DNA from: Candidatus Rokuibacteriota bacterium
GTDB taxonomy: Bacteria; Methylomirabilota; Methylomirabilia; Rokubacteriales; CSP1-6
Reading direction: 5' to 3'
Length of the DNA stretch: 64,000 nucleotides
NCBI GenBank assembly: GCA_003220435.1
Contig: QHSL01000065.1
Location: 29,751 to 93,750 of the forward strand
A program made the translations under genes and the position numbers. Each line of letters starts with the position of its first letter. Positions within the stretch are counted from its first letter, which is position 1. The notes below the pieces were generated by a model. The model did not search any database. It worked only from the letters and a program-made list of their open reading frames with translations, and was not told the origin of the DNA. Below are positions 46,732 through 55,169 of this stretch, piece after piece.

Positions 46732-48861
46732 GTGATGGAACGCCGGCTCCGGCGTCTCTGGACCCTGACGCGTAGGCATCTCGGGGGCATCGGCGCCGCC
46801 GTCTTGACGGTCGGTCTGGTTTACAGCGGATCGATCGAGTGGCTGGAGTACCGAGCGCTCGACCAGTTCTTCGAGATTCGCGGTCCCCGCGTACCGGCCA
46901 CGCCTATCGTAATCGTCGCGATCGATACGTCCACGCTCGTAGAGCTGAGCACGTTGGTCGACAAACCGGTCCAGTGGCCGTTTCCCCGGGCGATGCACGG
47001 ACGAGTGATCGATCGCATCAGCGCCGACCGCCCGCTGGCTATCGGGGTCGACATCCTATTCGACAGCCCATCGTCTCGTGGCCCGAAGGACGATGCGGCG
47101 CTCGGCGCCGCAATCGCGCGGGCCGGCAACGTCGTTCTGGCCGCGGCGTACGTGAAGGACAAGCCCAAGTTCTACACGCGGATCGACTTCAACATGCCGA
47201 TCGAGGCGATCCGGGCGGGCGCCACCGCGGTGGCGCCCGTTGACCTGTTCACGGATGACGACGGCCACGTCAGGCGGACGCCCGTTCGAGTTCGAGTGCC
47301 AGATCCGAAAAAGGGCTGGGACTGGTGGCTGGGATTCGACGCTCAGCTTCATCAACTTGCGGCCAAGGCCGGCCTTCCAGCGAAGCCCCTGCCGGCCGGG
47401 ACCGAGATCTTGATCAACATCGACGGGCCGCCGAAGACCTTCGCGCGGGAGTCGTATCACGCGGTGCTGCGCGGCGAGGTCGCTCCCGAGACGTTTCGCG
47501 ACAAGATCGTCTTGCTCGGCGCGACCGACAAGGCCCTGCACGACATCCACCCGACCGCCTTCGCTGTCGATCGAACAATGCCCGGGATCGAGATCCACGC
47601 CAACGCCATCGAGACCTTCATCCGCGGGAACGCGATTCGCGAGATCCCGCCGGTCGCGTCCACGGCGCTGGCGGTCATCGCCGCGCTGGCCGGCTCGGCC
47701 CTCGTGGTGCGCTTCCGGGCCCTGCGCGCCCTCCTGGTCACGATCGTCCTGTGGGGTTTGGTGGCGGCCGTCGCGTATGGGCTCTTCGTGAGCACCGTCT
47801 GGGTGCGAACGATCGCGTTTACGGTCGGCCTGATCCTCGGGTACGGCTCGACCGCGACGGAGAACTTCATCCGCACGCAGCGGGAGCGGCGACGGATGTC
47901 GCTCTTCTTCTCCCAGGAAGTGGTCCGCACCCTGATGCGGGAGCGCGACGAGGGGAGCCTCACCTCGAGCCGGCGCGTCGTGACCGTGCTCTTCTCCGAC
48001 ATCCGTGACTTCACCTCGCTCTCGGAGAAGCTCCCGCCCGAGCAGGTCAACGAGATGGTGCTCGACTACCTCACCGAGATGACCGAGATCGTCGAGAAGA
48101 ACGGCGGCGTTGTCGACAAGTACATCGGCGACTGCGTGATGGCGCTCTACAACGCGCCGCTGGCGAACCCGGAGCACGCCGCGAACGCGGTCCGCACCGG
48201 CCTCGAGCTCCAGGAGCGGGCACTCAGCGTGTCCGCCAAGTGGGAGGCCAAGATCGGCGTGCCGATCCGCTGCGGTGTCGGCATCAACACCGGCGAGGCG
48301 GTCGTGGGCTTCCTGGGCTCGCGAAAGCGTCCCGCCTACACGGCGATCGGCGACGCCGTCAACCTCGCCGCGCGGCTCGAGCCCCTCACGAAGGACCACG
48401 GCGCCTCGATCATCATCAGCGAGGACACCCACGAGCACGTGAAGGGCCGCTTCCCGACGCGCCCGCTGGGCGAGGTGACGGTCAAGGGCAAGCTGCTCCC
48501 GGTGAAGATCTACGGCGTGGTGCCGGCCAGCGTGCGCAAGCATCCTCGCGTCGCGCTCGACGCGGCCGCGACGCTCACGGCAATCGGCGACGGGCAGAGC
48601 TGCCGCGCCCGCACGGCCGAAATCAGCGCGGGCGGGCTGGCGCTGACCGGCGTGCCGCCCGACTGGGAGGTCGGCCGCCGGATCCAGATTCGCCTCGACG
48701 GCGGCGGCCTCTCGCGGCAGATCGTCGCCGAGGGCACGATCGTCTCGCGTCGCGGCGACGCCGCCGGCGTGCAGTTCACGACGGTCGAGGACGCGGCGAA
48801 GCCCGCGATCGCCGAGTGGGTGGCGCGCGGGCGCGAGACCGACCAGGACGACGATCAGTAG
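46732..48861 (+). CDS. CHASE2 - adenylate/guanylate cyclase - PilZ fusion
   Basis: A 709-residue membrane-bound class III cyclase. The N-terminal span and extracytoplasmic CHASE2 sensor (about residues 35-325, with VIVAIDTSTL and IGVDILFDSPS) are followed by three spans, then the catalytic domain with VTVLFSDIRDFTSLSEKLP (metal Asp) and YTAIGDAVNLAARLE. The C-terminal about 100 residues (from residue 602) form a PilZ-like domain: RKHPR fits RxxxR and EISAGG fits the (D/N)xSxxG motif loosely. This links cyclase output with possible cyclic di-GMP binding. The GTG start is chosen from the -10 spacing; ATG 46735 follows directly. It overlaps the convergent dut stop. Confidence 0.9.
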   Translation: MMERRLRRLWTLTRRHLGGIGAAVLTVGLVYSGSIEWLEYRALDQFFEIRGPRVPATPIVIVAIDTSTLVELSTLVDKPVQWPFPRAMHGRVIDRISADRPLAIGVDILFDSPSSRGPKDDAALGAAIARAGNVVLAAAYVKDKPKFYTRIDFNMPIEAIRAGATAVAPVDLFTDDDGHVRRTPVRVRVPDPKKGWDWWLGFDAQLHQLAAKAGLPAKPLPAGTEILINIDGPPKTFARESYHAVLRGEVAPETFRDKIVLLGATDKALHDIHPTAFAVDRTMPGIEIHANAIETFIRGNAIREIPPVASTALAVIAALAGSALVVRFRALRALLVTIVLWGLVAAVAYGLFVSTVWVRTIAFTVGLILGYGSTATENFIRTQRERRRMSLFFSQEVVRTLMRERDEGSLTSSRRVVTVLFSDIRDFTSLSEKLPPEQVNEMVLDYLTEMTEIVEKNGGVVDKYIGDCVMALYNAPLANPEHAANAVRTGLELQERALSVSAKWEAKIGVPIRCGVGINTGEAVVGFLGSRKRPAYTAIGDAVNLAARLEPLTKDHGASIIISEDTHEHVKGRFPTRPLGEVTVKGKLLPVKIYGVVPASVRKHPRVALDAAATLTAIGDGQSCRARTAEISAGGLALTGVPPDWEVGRRIQIRLDGGGLSRQIVAEGTIVSRRGDAAGVQFTTVEDAAKPAIAEWVARGRETDQDDDQ

Positions 48862-49286
48862 CCGGTCGAGCCGAAGCCGCCGGTGCCGCGCTGGCTCGAC
48901 GGCAGCTCGCTCACCTCGACGAGCTCCGCCCGTTCCACCTGCTGGATGACCAGCTGGGCGACCCGCTGACCGCGCTTGAGGGTGACGGGCTTCGCGTCGT
49001 GGTTGACGAGCAGGATCTTCACCTCGCCCCGGTAGCCGGAGTCGACCAGCCCCGGCGTGTTGAGAATCGTCAGCCCGTGCGTGAGCGCGAGGCCCGACCG
49101 CGGGAGCACGAGCCCGGCGTAGCCGGCGGGAATGGCGACGGCGAGGCCGGTGCCGACGACGCCGCGGGCGCCGGGCTCGAGCGTCAGGTCGTGGGCGGCG
49201 TGCAGGTCGAGTCCCGCGTCGCCCTCGCGCGCGTGGACCGGCAGCGGCACCGACGGGTCGAGCCGCTTCACCGCGAGCTTGATCAC
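48855..49286 (-). CDS. dut: Deoxyuridine 5'-triphosphate nucleotidohydrolase (dUTPase)
   Basis: A 143-residue trimeric dUTPase that hydrolyses dUTP to dUMP and pyrophosphate. All five motifs are visible: GDAGLDLHA (I), PRSGLA (II), GLVDSGYRGE (III), RVAQLVI (IV) and RGTGGFGSTG (V). GTG 49286 overlaps the quinone oxidoreductase stop (GTGA), so the two are co-translated. The C terminus overlaps the convergent cyclase gene by seven bases. Confidence 0.96.
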   Translation of the reverse strand: MIKLAVKRLDPSVPLPVHAREGDAGLDLHAAHDLTLEPGARGVVGTGLAVAIPAGYAGLVLPRSGLALTHGLTILNTPGLVDSGYRGEVKILLVNHDAKPVTLKRGQRVAQLVIQQVERAELVEVSELPSSQRGTGGFGSTGY

Positions 49287-50257
49287 GGGATCAGCACGAC
49301 CTTGCCGTGGCTCTCGCGCGCGGCGATGGCGGCGAGCGCCTGCGGCGCCTGCCGCAGCGGGAACGACTTCCACACCACGGGCTTGAGCTCACCGGCCTCC
49401 ACGAGCTTCAGGAGCTCCACCAACCAGCGGCGCACCATCGTGGGCTCGCGCTGGCGGTAGAGTCCCCAGTGGACGCCGACCACGCTGATGTTCTTGAGGA
49501 GCACGCGGTTGGCAGCGACCTCCCCGATGCGCCCGCTCGTGAAGCCGATCAGAAGCAGCCGGCCCTCGAACGCGATGCACCGAGTCGAGCCATCGAATAC
49601 GTCACCACCGACCGGGTCGAAGACGACGTTGGCGCCCTGACCGTGGGTCTCCCGGTTCACCCGCTCGACCCACGCTTCGGTCTGGTAATCGATGCACACG
49701 TCGGCCCCGGCGGCGCCCGCGATCTCGAGCTTCTGCGGCGATCCCGCAGTGGCGATGACGCGCGCGCCCAGCGCCCGTCCGAGCTGCACCGCCGCGAGGC
49801 CGGTGGACCCCGCCGCCGCGTGGACGAGCAGCGTCTCGCCGCGGCGGAGCGCCGCGCGCTGGACGAGCGCGCACCAGGCGGTCTGGTACGCGAGGCCGAA
49901 CGCCGCGCCCTCCTCGTAGCTCATGAATTCCGGCAGCGCGTAGGCGTGGCGCTGGTCTACCGCGACGGCCTCCGCGTAGCCGCCCCACGCGAGCGTCGCG
50001 AAGACGCGCTCGCCGAGCCCGACCTCGGTCACGCCGGGGCCGATGTCGCGCACGACGCCCGCCACCTCGAAGCCCGGGCTGAAGGGAAACTGCGGCCGGT
50101 GCTGGTAGGTACCGCGCACCAGGAGGATGTCGGGAAAGTTGCAGCCGATCGCGCGGACGTCGATGACGACCTCACCCGCCTGCGGCCGGGGCATCGGCGC
50201 ATCCGCGTACTCGAGCGTCGAGGGCTCGCCCCACCCGCGCGCCAGCATCGCTTTCAT
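49283..50257 (-). CDS. NAD(P)H:quinone oxidoreductase, zinc-free MDR family
   Basis: A 324-residue medium-chain dehydrogenase/reductase without zinc ligands. The N-terminal GroES-like domain has PQAGEVVIDVRAIGCNFPD and the Rossmann domain the loop HAAAGSTGLAAVQLGRALGA. Family members reduce quinones or enoyl substrates with NADPH. An in-frame GTG at 50284 would add nine residues; ATG 50257 gives the usual length and start MKAMLARGWGEP. It is divergent from the CoA-transferase gene with a 47-base gap. Confidence 0.92.
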   Translation of the reverse strand: MKAMLARGWGEPSTLEYADAPMPRPQAGEVVIDVRAIGCNFPDILLVRGTYQHRPQFPFSPGFEVAGVVRDIGPGVTEVGLGERVFATLAWGGYAEAVAVDQRHAYALPEFMSYEEGAAFGLAYQTAWCALVQRAALRRGETLLVHAAAGSTGLAAVQLGRALGARVIATAGSPQKLEIAGAAGADVCIDYQTEAWVERVNRETHGQGANVVFDPVGGDVFDGSTRCIAFEGRLLLIGFTSGRIGEVAANRVLLKNISVVGVHWGLYRQREPTMVRRWLVELLKLVEAGELKPVVWKSFPLRQAPQALAAIAARESHGKVVLIP

Positions 50258-50292
50258 CGTCTCGACCCGCGCGAATCCTAGCACGAGGCGGG

Positions 50293-50298
50293 TAAGAT
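50293..50298 (+). promoter_or_regulatory. Candidate -10 element for the CoA-transferase gene
   Basis: TAAGAT lies six bases before GTG 50305 with no ribosome-binding site between them. Confidence 0.35.
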
Positions 50299-50304
50299 GA
50301 CCGC

Positions 50305-51469
50305 GTGGCCGATTCTCCCGGGGCGCTCGCCGGCGTGATCGTGCTCGATCTCGCGACGTATCTGGCCGCGCCGCTCTGCGCGACGTTCCTCGGCGAATTC
50401 GGCGCCGAGGTGATCAAGGTCGAGCAGCCGCGCGTCGGCGACGATCTGCGCCGCCTCGGCGCGCAACAAGAAGTCGATCACGTGCGATCTGAGGGAACCC
50501 CAGGGCCAGGCGCTGATCACGCGGCTCGTCGCCGCGTCGCACGTGGTCACCGAGAACTTCAGACCCGGGACCCTCGAGCGGTGGAATCTCGGATGGGACA
50601 CGCTCTCGCGGGCGCAGCCGCGGCTGGTCATGGTCCGGATCTCGGCGTTCGGCCAGACCGGGCCGCATCGCGAGCGGCCCGGCTTCGGACGGATCGCCGC
50701 GGCGGTCGGTGGCCTCGCGTACCTCTCGGGGTATCCGGACCGCGCGCCGGTGCCGCCGGGGACGCCGACCGTTCCCGACTATCTGGCCGGCGTCTTCGGC
50801 GCCGTGGGCGCGCTGGTGGCCCTGCGCCACGCCGAGCGCACCGGGCAGGGCCAGGTCGTCGATCTGGCGCTCTACGAGCCGGTGCTGCGCGTCCTCGACG
50901 ACGCGATCGCGGTGTACGGCGCGACCGGCCAGGTACGGGAGCGGATCGGGTCGGGGACCGAGAGCGCGGTACCCCACGATCACTACCGGAGCCGCGACGG
51001 ACGCTGGATCGCGATCGCCTGCACGAACGATCGCATGTTCGAGCGTCTGGCCCGGGCGCTCGACCGGCCCGAGCTGGCGCGCGATCCGCGCATGGCCACC
51101 ACGCGAGCGCGGCTCGCGCACCGGGCGCTCGTGGACGACTTGGTCGGCGGCTGGATCGCCGGACGGGACGCGGCGGACGCGCTCGCCGCGCTCGAGCGGG
51201 CGGAGGTGCCGTCGTCGATCGTCGCCAGTGTCCAGGACCTCTTCGACGACCCGCAGGTGCGCGCACGCGAGGACATCGTCACGCTGGAAGTCCCGGGGAT
51301 CGGCACGCTGCGAATGCCCGCGGTGATCCCGCACCTGACGCTGACCCCCGGACGAATCGAGGCGGCCGGACCGTCGACGCCCGGCCAGCACAACGAGGAG
51401 ATCTACGGGGAACGGCTCGGCCTCGGTCGCGCCGAGCTCGATCGGCTCCGCGCGCGCGGCGTCATCTAA
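50305..51469 (+). pseudogene. CaiB/BaiF-family CoA-transferase broken by a deletion-frameshift
   Basis: The first 52 codons ([33 protein letters not shown] then GDDLRRLG) are a normal CaiB/BaiF N terminus. At about 50460 homology jumps to another frame, continuing [19 protein letters not shown] and then [19 protein letters not shown] to the end at 51469, including the catalytic-Asp motif VPDYLAG. The segment of about 15 residues usually found between the two parts is missing. The remaining 300+ codons are well preserved, so the damage is recent or is an assembly error. A working enzyme would move CoA between carboxylic acids. Confidence 0.8.
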
Positions 51470-53426
51470 CGCTCGGCGCCTGGGCCCGCTCGTAGTCGGT
51501 GGCGACGACCAGGTTCGAGAGCCGCTTGAGTAGCTCGATCGCGAGCTGGGGGCGGTTCCGGACCAGCCACTCGAGTCGCTCGTCCTTGATCACGAGCAGC
51601 TCGACGTCGTCCACGGCGACGGCCGTCGCGGAGCGGGGCCCCTTGCGAAACAGGCCGATCTCGCCGAGGGGCAGGCCCTCGCCGGTCCGGTTCAAGACCT
51701 TCTCGACGCCGTCGAAGCTCCGGCGGATCTCGACGGTGCCGGAGTGGATGACGAACGCCTCGTCGCGGGCGTCGTCTCCTTCCTTGAAGATGGTCTCGCC
51801 CGGCTTGAACTTCCGCCGCTCGATGTCGCCCAACGACAGATTCTTGTAGATCTCGAGGCCGATCGACGGCAGCGCCGACTTCGCCTCGACCGGCAGCCGC
51901 GCGTTGGTCCAGCCGCCGAGGCCGCCCTTGAGGATCCGCACATGCTTGAAGCCGCGCTGGCGGAGCACGGCGGCGACCCGCTCGCTGGTCGCCTCCTCGG
52001 GGCTGGTGCAGTAGGTGACGACCATCTGCGTGGGCTGGACGTTGAGCAGGGCCTTGTCCGCCTCCTCGGGCGCGAGCCGGATCGAGCCCGGCAGTCGCAG
52101 CGGACTCGTCTCGAAGTCGGCCTTGGTCCGCACGTCGAGCAGGACGGGGTTGAGCCCCCTCTCGATGAACCCGATCACCTGGGTCGGCACGACCCGGAAG
52201 CGATTCTTCCACCAGCGCTTACCCCACATCCCGCCGTAGACGCCGAAGCTCACGAGCGTCACGCCGAGGGTCGCCAGGGCCCACGGGAACGGGCGCGGCG
52301 GCGGGTTCTTCACCTTCTCCGCGGCCTCGGCGAGCGCGCGCTTGACGTCGGGGAGGTTGGGCGAGAGCGTGTTCGCCTCCGCGAGCCTCGCCGCCGCGAT
52401 CGAGTACCGCTCGCTGAGCAGCGCCTCGATACCGGCGGCCCAGACCGGGTTGAACTTGCTCGTCCCGGGGTTCGTCACCTCGGTGCCCTGGAGGAACTTG
52501 GCCACGTCCTTGGCCGGAATCAGGAAGTTGAATCCCTGGACGATCGAGCCGCCCGACGGCGAGAGCGTGACGGCCATCACGACGCCGGTGAGCGTCGCGT
52601 CGTCGCCGACCGCCGGCCCACCGCTGTTTCCGTGGGAGGCCGGCGCGTCGGTCTGGATGAGGGCCTGACCGATCGCGTCCTGCGGGAAGCCCGACACGGC
52701 GCCGTTGGTGACCGAGGCCTCGCGCGTCACGGTCTGGCTGAGCAGCTCGTGAGACAGCACGACGCCCGGGAACCCGAGGATGTGCACGGGGTCGCCGATC
52801 TTGCCGTCGCGCGCCGCGAGCCCGATCGCCGGGTAGACGCCCTCCTGCACGCGGAGCAGCGCGAGGTCGCGCCCGGAGCCCGGCAGCGGACGATTGGCAT
52901 TGTCGATGAGCAATGGTGGGTCGAACTTCTTGACCTCGGCTTTGAGCCGCATGCCATCCGAGAGGAGCAGCGTGATCTGGGGCTGCGTCTCGATCTTGGC
53001 GCTCGGGAGCGCGACGCCCGTCGCCTCGCGGCGGATATCCTCCTCGAGGTCTGGCCGCGTCCCGCGCGTGAGCCCGCGGGAGCGCAGCTGCGGATCCACG
53101 CACGCCAGGTCGATGGCCTTCTTCTTCAGCTCGTGCGTGACCCACTTGGGCACCCGGAACGCCGGATCCACCACGTGTGCGTTGGTGATGACGAAGCCGC
53201 GGCCGTCGACGAACCAGCCGGTGCCGGTCTCGACGAAGGGCGCGGGGCTCACCGTGACCGGTCCGCGCCCGCAGTTCATCGTCACTTCCGCGCGAACCTC
53301 GGTGGTGATGAGCACGACGGCGGGCTTGACGCGCAAGATGGCTTCCTGGACCGACAGCGCTCCAACTAGCGGCGGCGCGCCGAGCCAGCCGCTCGCGAAC
53401 AGAAGCCCAGCGATCACGGCTCTCAT
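51462..53426 (-). CDS. Membrane protease - rhodanese - cyclic-nucleotide-binding fusion
   Basis: A 654-residue protein. After a signal/anchor ([22 protein letters not shown]) comes a trypsin-like domain, residues about 25-320, with the triad H84 (TNAHVVD), D187 (GRDLALL) and S268 (HGNSGGP). A membrane span at about 382-399 is followed by a rhodanese domain (415-512, catalytic Cys C473 in [10 protein letters not shown]) and a cyclic-nucleotide-binding domain (535-640) whose phosphate-binding cassette [17 protein letters not shown] is intact. The order suggests a periplasmic protease controlled from the cytosol by cAMP or cGMP. A cyclase gene lies 2.6 kb away. ATG 53426 has TACGTT eight bases upstream. 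Confidence 0.9.
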   Translation of the reverse strand: MRAVIAGLLFASGWLGAPPLVGALSVQEAILRVKPAVVLITTEVRAEVTMNCGRGPVTVSPAPFVETGTGWFVDGRGFVITNAHVVDPAFRVPKWVTHELKKKAIDLACVDPQLRSRGLTRGTRPDLEEDIRREATGVALPSAKIETQPQITLLLSDGMRLKAEVKKFDPPLLIDNANRPLPGSGRDLALLRVQEGVYPAIGLAARDGKIGDPVHILGFPGVVLSHELLSQTVTREASVTNGAVSGFPQDAIGQALIQTDAPASHGNSGGPAVGDDATLTGVVMAVTLSPSGGSIVQGFNFLIPAKDVAKFLQGTEVTNPGTSKFNPVWAAGIEALLSERYSIAAARLAEANTLSPNLPDVKRALAEAAEKVKNPPPRPFPWALATLGVTLVSFGVYGGMWGKRWWKNRFRVVPTQVIGFIERGLNPVLLDVRTKADFETSPLRLPGSIRLAPEEADKALLNVQPTQMVVTYCTSPEEATSERVAAVLRQRGFKHVRILKGGLGGWTNARLPVEAKSALPSIGLEIYKNLSLGDIERRKFKPGETIFKEGDDARDEAFVIHSGTVEIRRSFDGVEKVLNRTGEGLPLGEIGLFRKGPRSATAVAVDDVELLVIKDERLEWLVRNRPQLAIELLKRLSNLVVATDYERAQAPSVR

Positions 53427-53434
53427 GCGCAGGC

Positions 53435-53440
53435 AACGTA
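53435..53440 (-). promoter_or_regulatory. Candidate -10 element for the protease-fusion gene
   Basis: TACGTT on the minus strand lies eight bases before ATG 53426; no ribosome-binding site is seen. Confidence 0.3.
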
Positions 53441-53459
53441 TCACGGAGCGCGCGCAGCG

Positions 53460-53465
53460 TACAAT
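53460..53465 (+). promoter_or_regulatory. Candidate -10 element for the cupin gene
   Basis: TACAAT (five of six to TATAAT) lies eight bases before ATG 53474, with no ribosome-binding site between them. Confidence 0.4.
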
Positions 53466-53473
53466 GACGGCCC

Positions 53474-54142
53474 ATGACGTCCGCGACGGCTAACTACGCG
53501 CTACGCTTGTGCGAGGACACGCTGCCCGCCGGTCGCCGATGCGTGCTGCCGCCGCTCAACCGCGTCATCTATACCCGACGCGGCGCCGTGGCGGTGGCGA
53601 GCCCGAGACGCGGCGCTCGCGTCGCGGAAGATCAGGCGTGGCACGGAGCCGCCGCGTGCGAGGTGACGGCCGAAGGCGCCGGCGCCACCCTGTGGCGGTG
53701 GGAGCTGATCGGCGGCGCCGCCCCCTGCGGCGGACCCGCCGGCGCGACGAAGGTTCTGCTCGAGCACGCGATCGACCTCGACCGGGGCGCGGAATATTTG
53801 ATGCGCGCCGACCGGGTGGACTTCGCGCCGGGCGGCGTCGCGCTGCCCCATCGCCACCGCGGCGGCGGCATCCGATGCCTGGTCGCCGGCGCGCTCGACG
53901 TCACGGTGGGCGACGCGCCGGCCCGGCGGATCACGCCCGGCGGCGCATGGTTCGAGAGCGGCCGCGAGCCGGTGCTCGCGGTCGCGTCGAAGGAGGACGC
54001 GACGAGCTTCATCCGGGTGGCGATCCTTCCGCGCGAGATCCGCGGCCGGACGTCTATCATGTACGTGAACCCGAGCGACGCCGAGCGTGGGCGCCCGCGC
54101 ACCTACACGGTCTACGTCGACGAGCCGATCACGCTCGACTGA
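53474..54142 (+). CDS. Cupin-fold protein
   Basis: A 222-residue protein with a C-terminal cupin-like domain: RVDFAPGGVALPHRHRGGGIRCLVAGALDVTVG carries His residues of the metal-binding motif, followed by ITPGGAWFESGREPVLAVASKEDATSFIRVAILP. The N-terminal half shows a second, weaker cupin-like repeat, so it may be bicupin. Metal-dependent enzyme or regulator are both possible. It is upstream of the fluoride-channel gene by 36 bases and may be in one operon with it. Confidence 0.75.
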   Translation: MTSATANYALRLCEDTLPAGRRCVLPPLNRVIYTRRGAVAVASPRRGARVAEDQAWHGAAACEVTAEGAGATLWRWELIGGAAPCGGPAGATKVLLEHAIDLDRGAEYLMRADRVDFAPGGVALPHRHRGGGIRCLVAGALDVTVGDAPARRITPGGAWFESGREPVLAVASKEDATSFIRVAILPREIRGRTSIMYVNPSDAERGRPRTYTVYVDEPITLD

Positions 54143-54178
54143 TTCGACCAGACCGAGTCGACCCGGGAGGGGCACGCC

Positions 54179-54571
54179 ATGGTGGAACGCTTCCTGCTGA
54201 TCTGCGCCGGCGGCGCGGTCGGCACCGGGCTCCGGTATCTGACCGCCGGGCTCGCGGCCCGGTGGCTCGGCCCCGATTTCCCGTACGGCACCCTGATCGT
54301 CAACGTCGTCGGCTCGTTCCTGATCGGCCTGATCCAGCAGATCGGCCTGACGACGCTGCTCATCCCGGACACGATGCGCCTGTTCCTGACGGTCGGGATC
54401 ATGGGCGGGCTCACGACGTACTCGTCCTTCAGCTACGAAACTCTAAGATTGGTCGAGGTCGGCGCCTGGGGTCAGGCGTGGATCAACGTTCTGGTGACGA
54501 CGGCGCTGTGCCTCGCGGTGTGCTTCCTCGGGATCGCGCTGGGAAGGCTGCTCGTCGGCGCGCGGGTGTAG
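54179..54571 (+). CDS. crcB: Fluoride ion channel CrcB/FluC
   Basis: A 130-residue, four-span membrane protein that exports fluoride as a dual-topology dimer. Conserved features are GGAVGTGLRY, FPYGTLIVNVVGSFLIGL with the key Asn, and GGLTTYSSFSYE with the fluoride-path Thr and Phe residues. GGGAGGGG lies before ATG 54179. No fluoride riboswitch could be recognised upstream. FluC requires a Na+ at the dimer centre, formed by the GGLTTYS loop. Confidence 0.95.
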   Translation: MVERFLLICAGGAVGTGLRYLTAGLAARWLGPDFPYGTLIVNVVGSFLIGLIQQIGLTTLLIPDTMRLFLTVGIMGGLTTYSSFSYETLRLVEVGAWGQAWINVLVTTALCLAVCFLGIALGRLLVGARV

Positions 54572-54607
54572 CGAGCGCGTGCGCGTCAGACGCCTCGGTC
54601 GTGTCGC

Positions 54608-55120
54608 TCAGCGGGTTCCCCAGCGCGCCTCCTGGTAGATCCGTCGCTGGGCTTCGGTCAGAATGTCGCGCGCCTTGAGGTGCGTCAGGAGATGAACCAG
54701 CCGGACCTCGCTTCGCGCGCGCTCGACCTCGGCAACCGCCGCGCGCACCGACGCGTCGTCGGCCGCGCGCTCGGCGAAGAGTCGCCGCAGCCTGGCTTCG
54801 GCCTCGAGCAGCCGCGCGCTCTTCGGCTTCGACTCCGCGAACATCGCGTCCATGAGCGTCCGCACGTTCCTCTCCTGGTCGGGCGTGAGGCCGAGGCGGT
54901 CCCGCAGCTCCAGCACGTGCAGGGGACCGGGGTAGCCGTTCTGGTCGGCCGCGAACGCCATGCCGAACCCGCGCCCATCGCCGACCACCTTCTCGAACTC
55001 GGTCTCGCACACCTGCGCGGCTTGCTGGCCCCGCGAGTGGCTTCCGTCGTGCGCATGCTGGGCCCACGCCACCGCCGTGCCCAGCCCGATCGCGGCCAGC
55101 GCCATGACCATGGTTCGCAT
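54608..55120 (-). CDS. Periplasmic Spy/CpxP/heavy-metal-sensor-like protein
   Basis: A 170-residue exported protein with signal peptide MRTMVMALAAIGLGTAVAWA and mature HAHDGSHSRG, a possible metal-binding stretch. The helical core has LRDRLGLTPDQERNVRTLMDAMFAESKPK, matching the LTxxQ repeat of Spy/CpxP and the CnrX-like heavy-metal resistance family, and a second related segment ARDILTEAQRRIY. It may act as a periplasmic chaperone or sensor. GAGGGAGG precedes ATG 55120. No sigma factor or efflux pump is adjacent. Confidence 0.8.
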   Translation of the reverse strand: MRTMVMALAAIGLGTAVAWAQHAHDGSHSRGQQAAQVCETEFEKVVGDGRGFGMAFAADQNGYPGPLHVLELRDRLGLTPDQERNVRTLMDAMFAESKPKSARLLEAEARLRRLFAERAADDASVRAAVAEVERARSEVRLVHLLTHLKARDILTEAQRRIYQEARWGTR

Positions 55121-55169
55121 TGCCGCACCTCCCTCGATGTGTGACGACCAGCGTGAGGCCGGCCCGGCG

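Noticed and set aside
46700..46732. Sigma54 promoter ahead of the cyclase gene
   Set aside because: TGGC and GC elements are present, but their spacing is off by one from the -24/-12 consensus and conserved bases are missing.
54143..54178. Fluoride riboswitch ahead of crcB
   Set aside because: The 36-base gap is too short and lacks the conserved riboswitch core.
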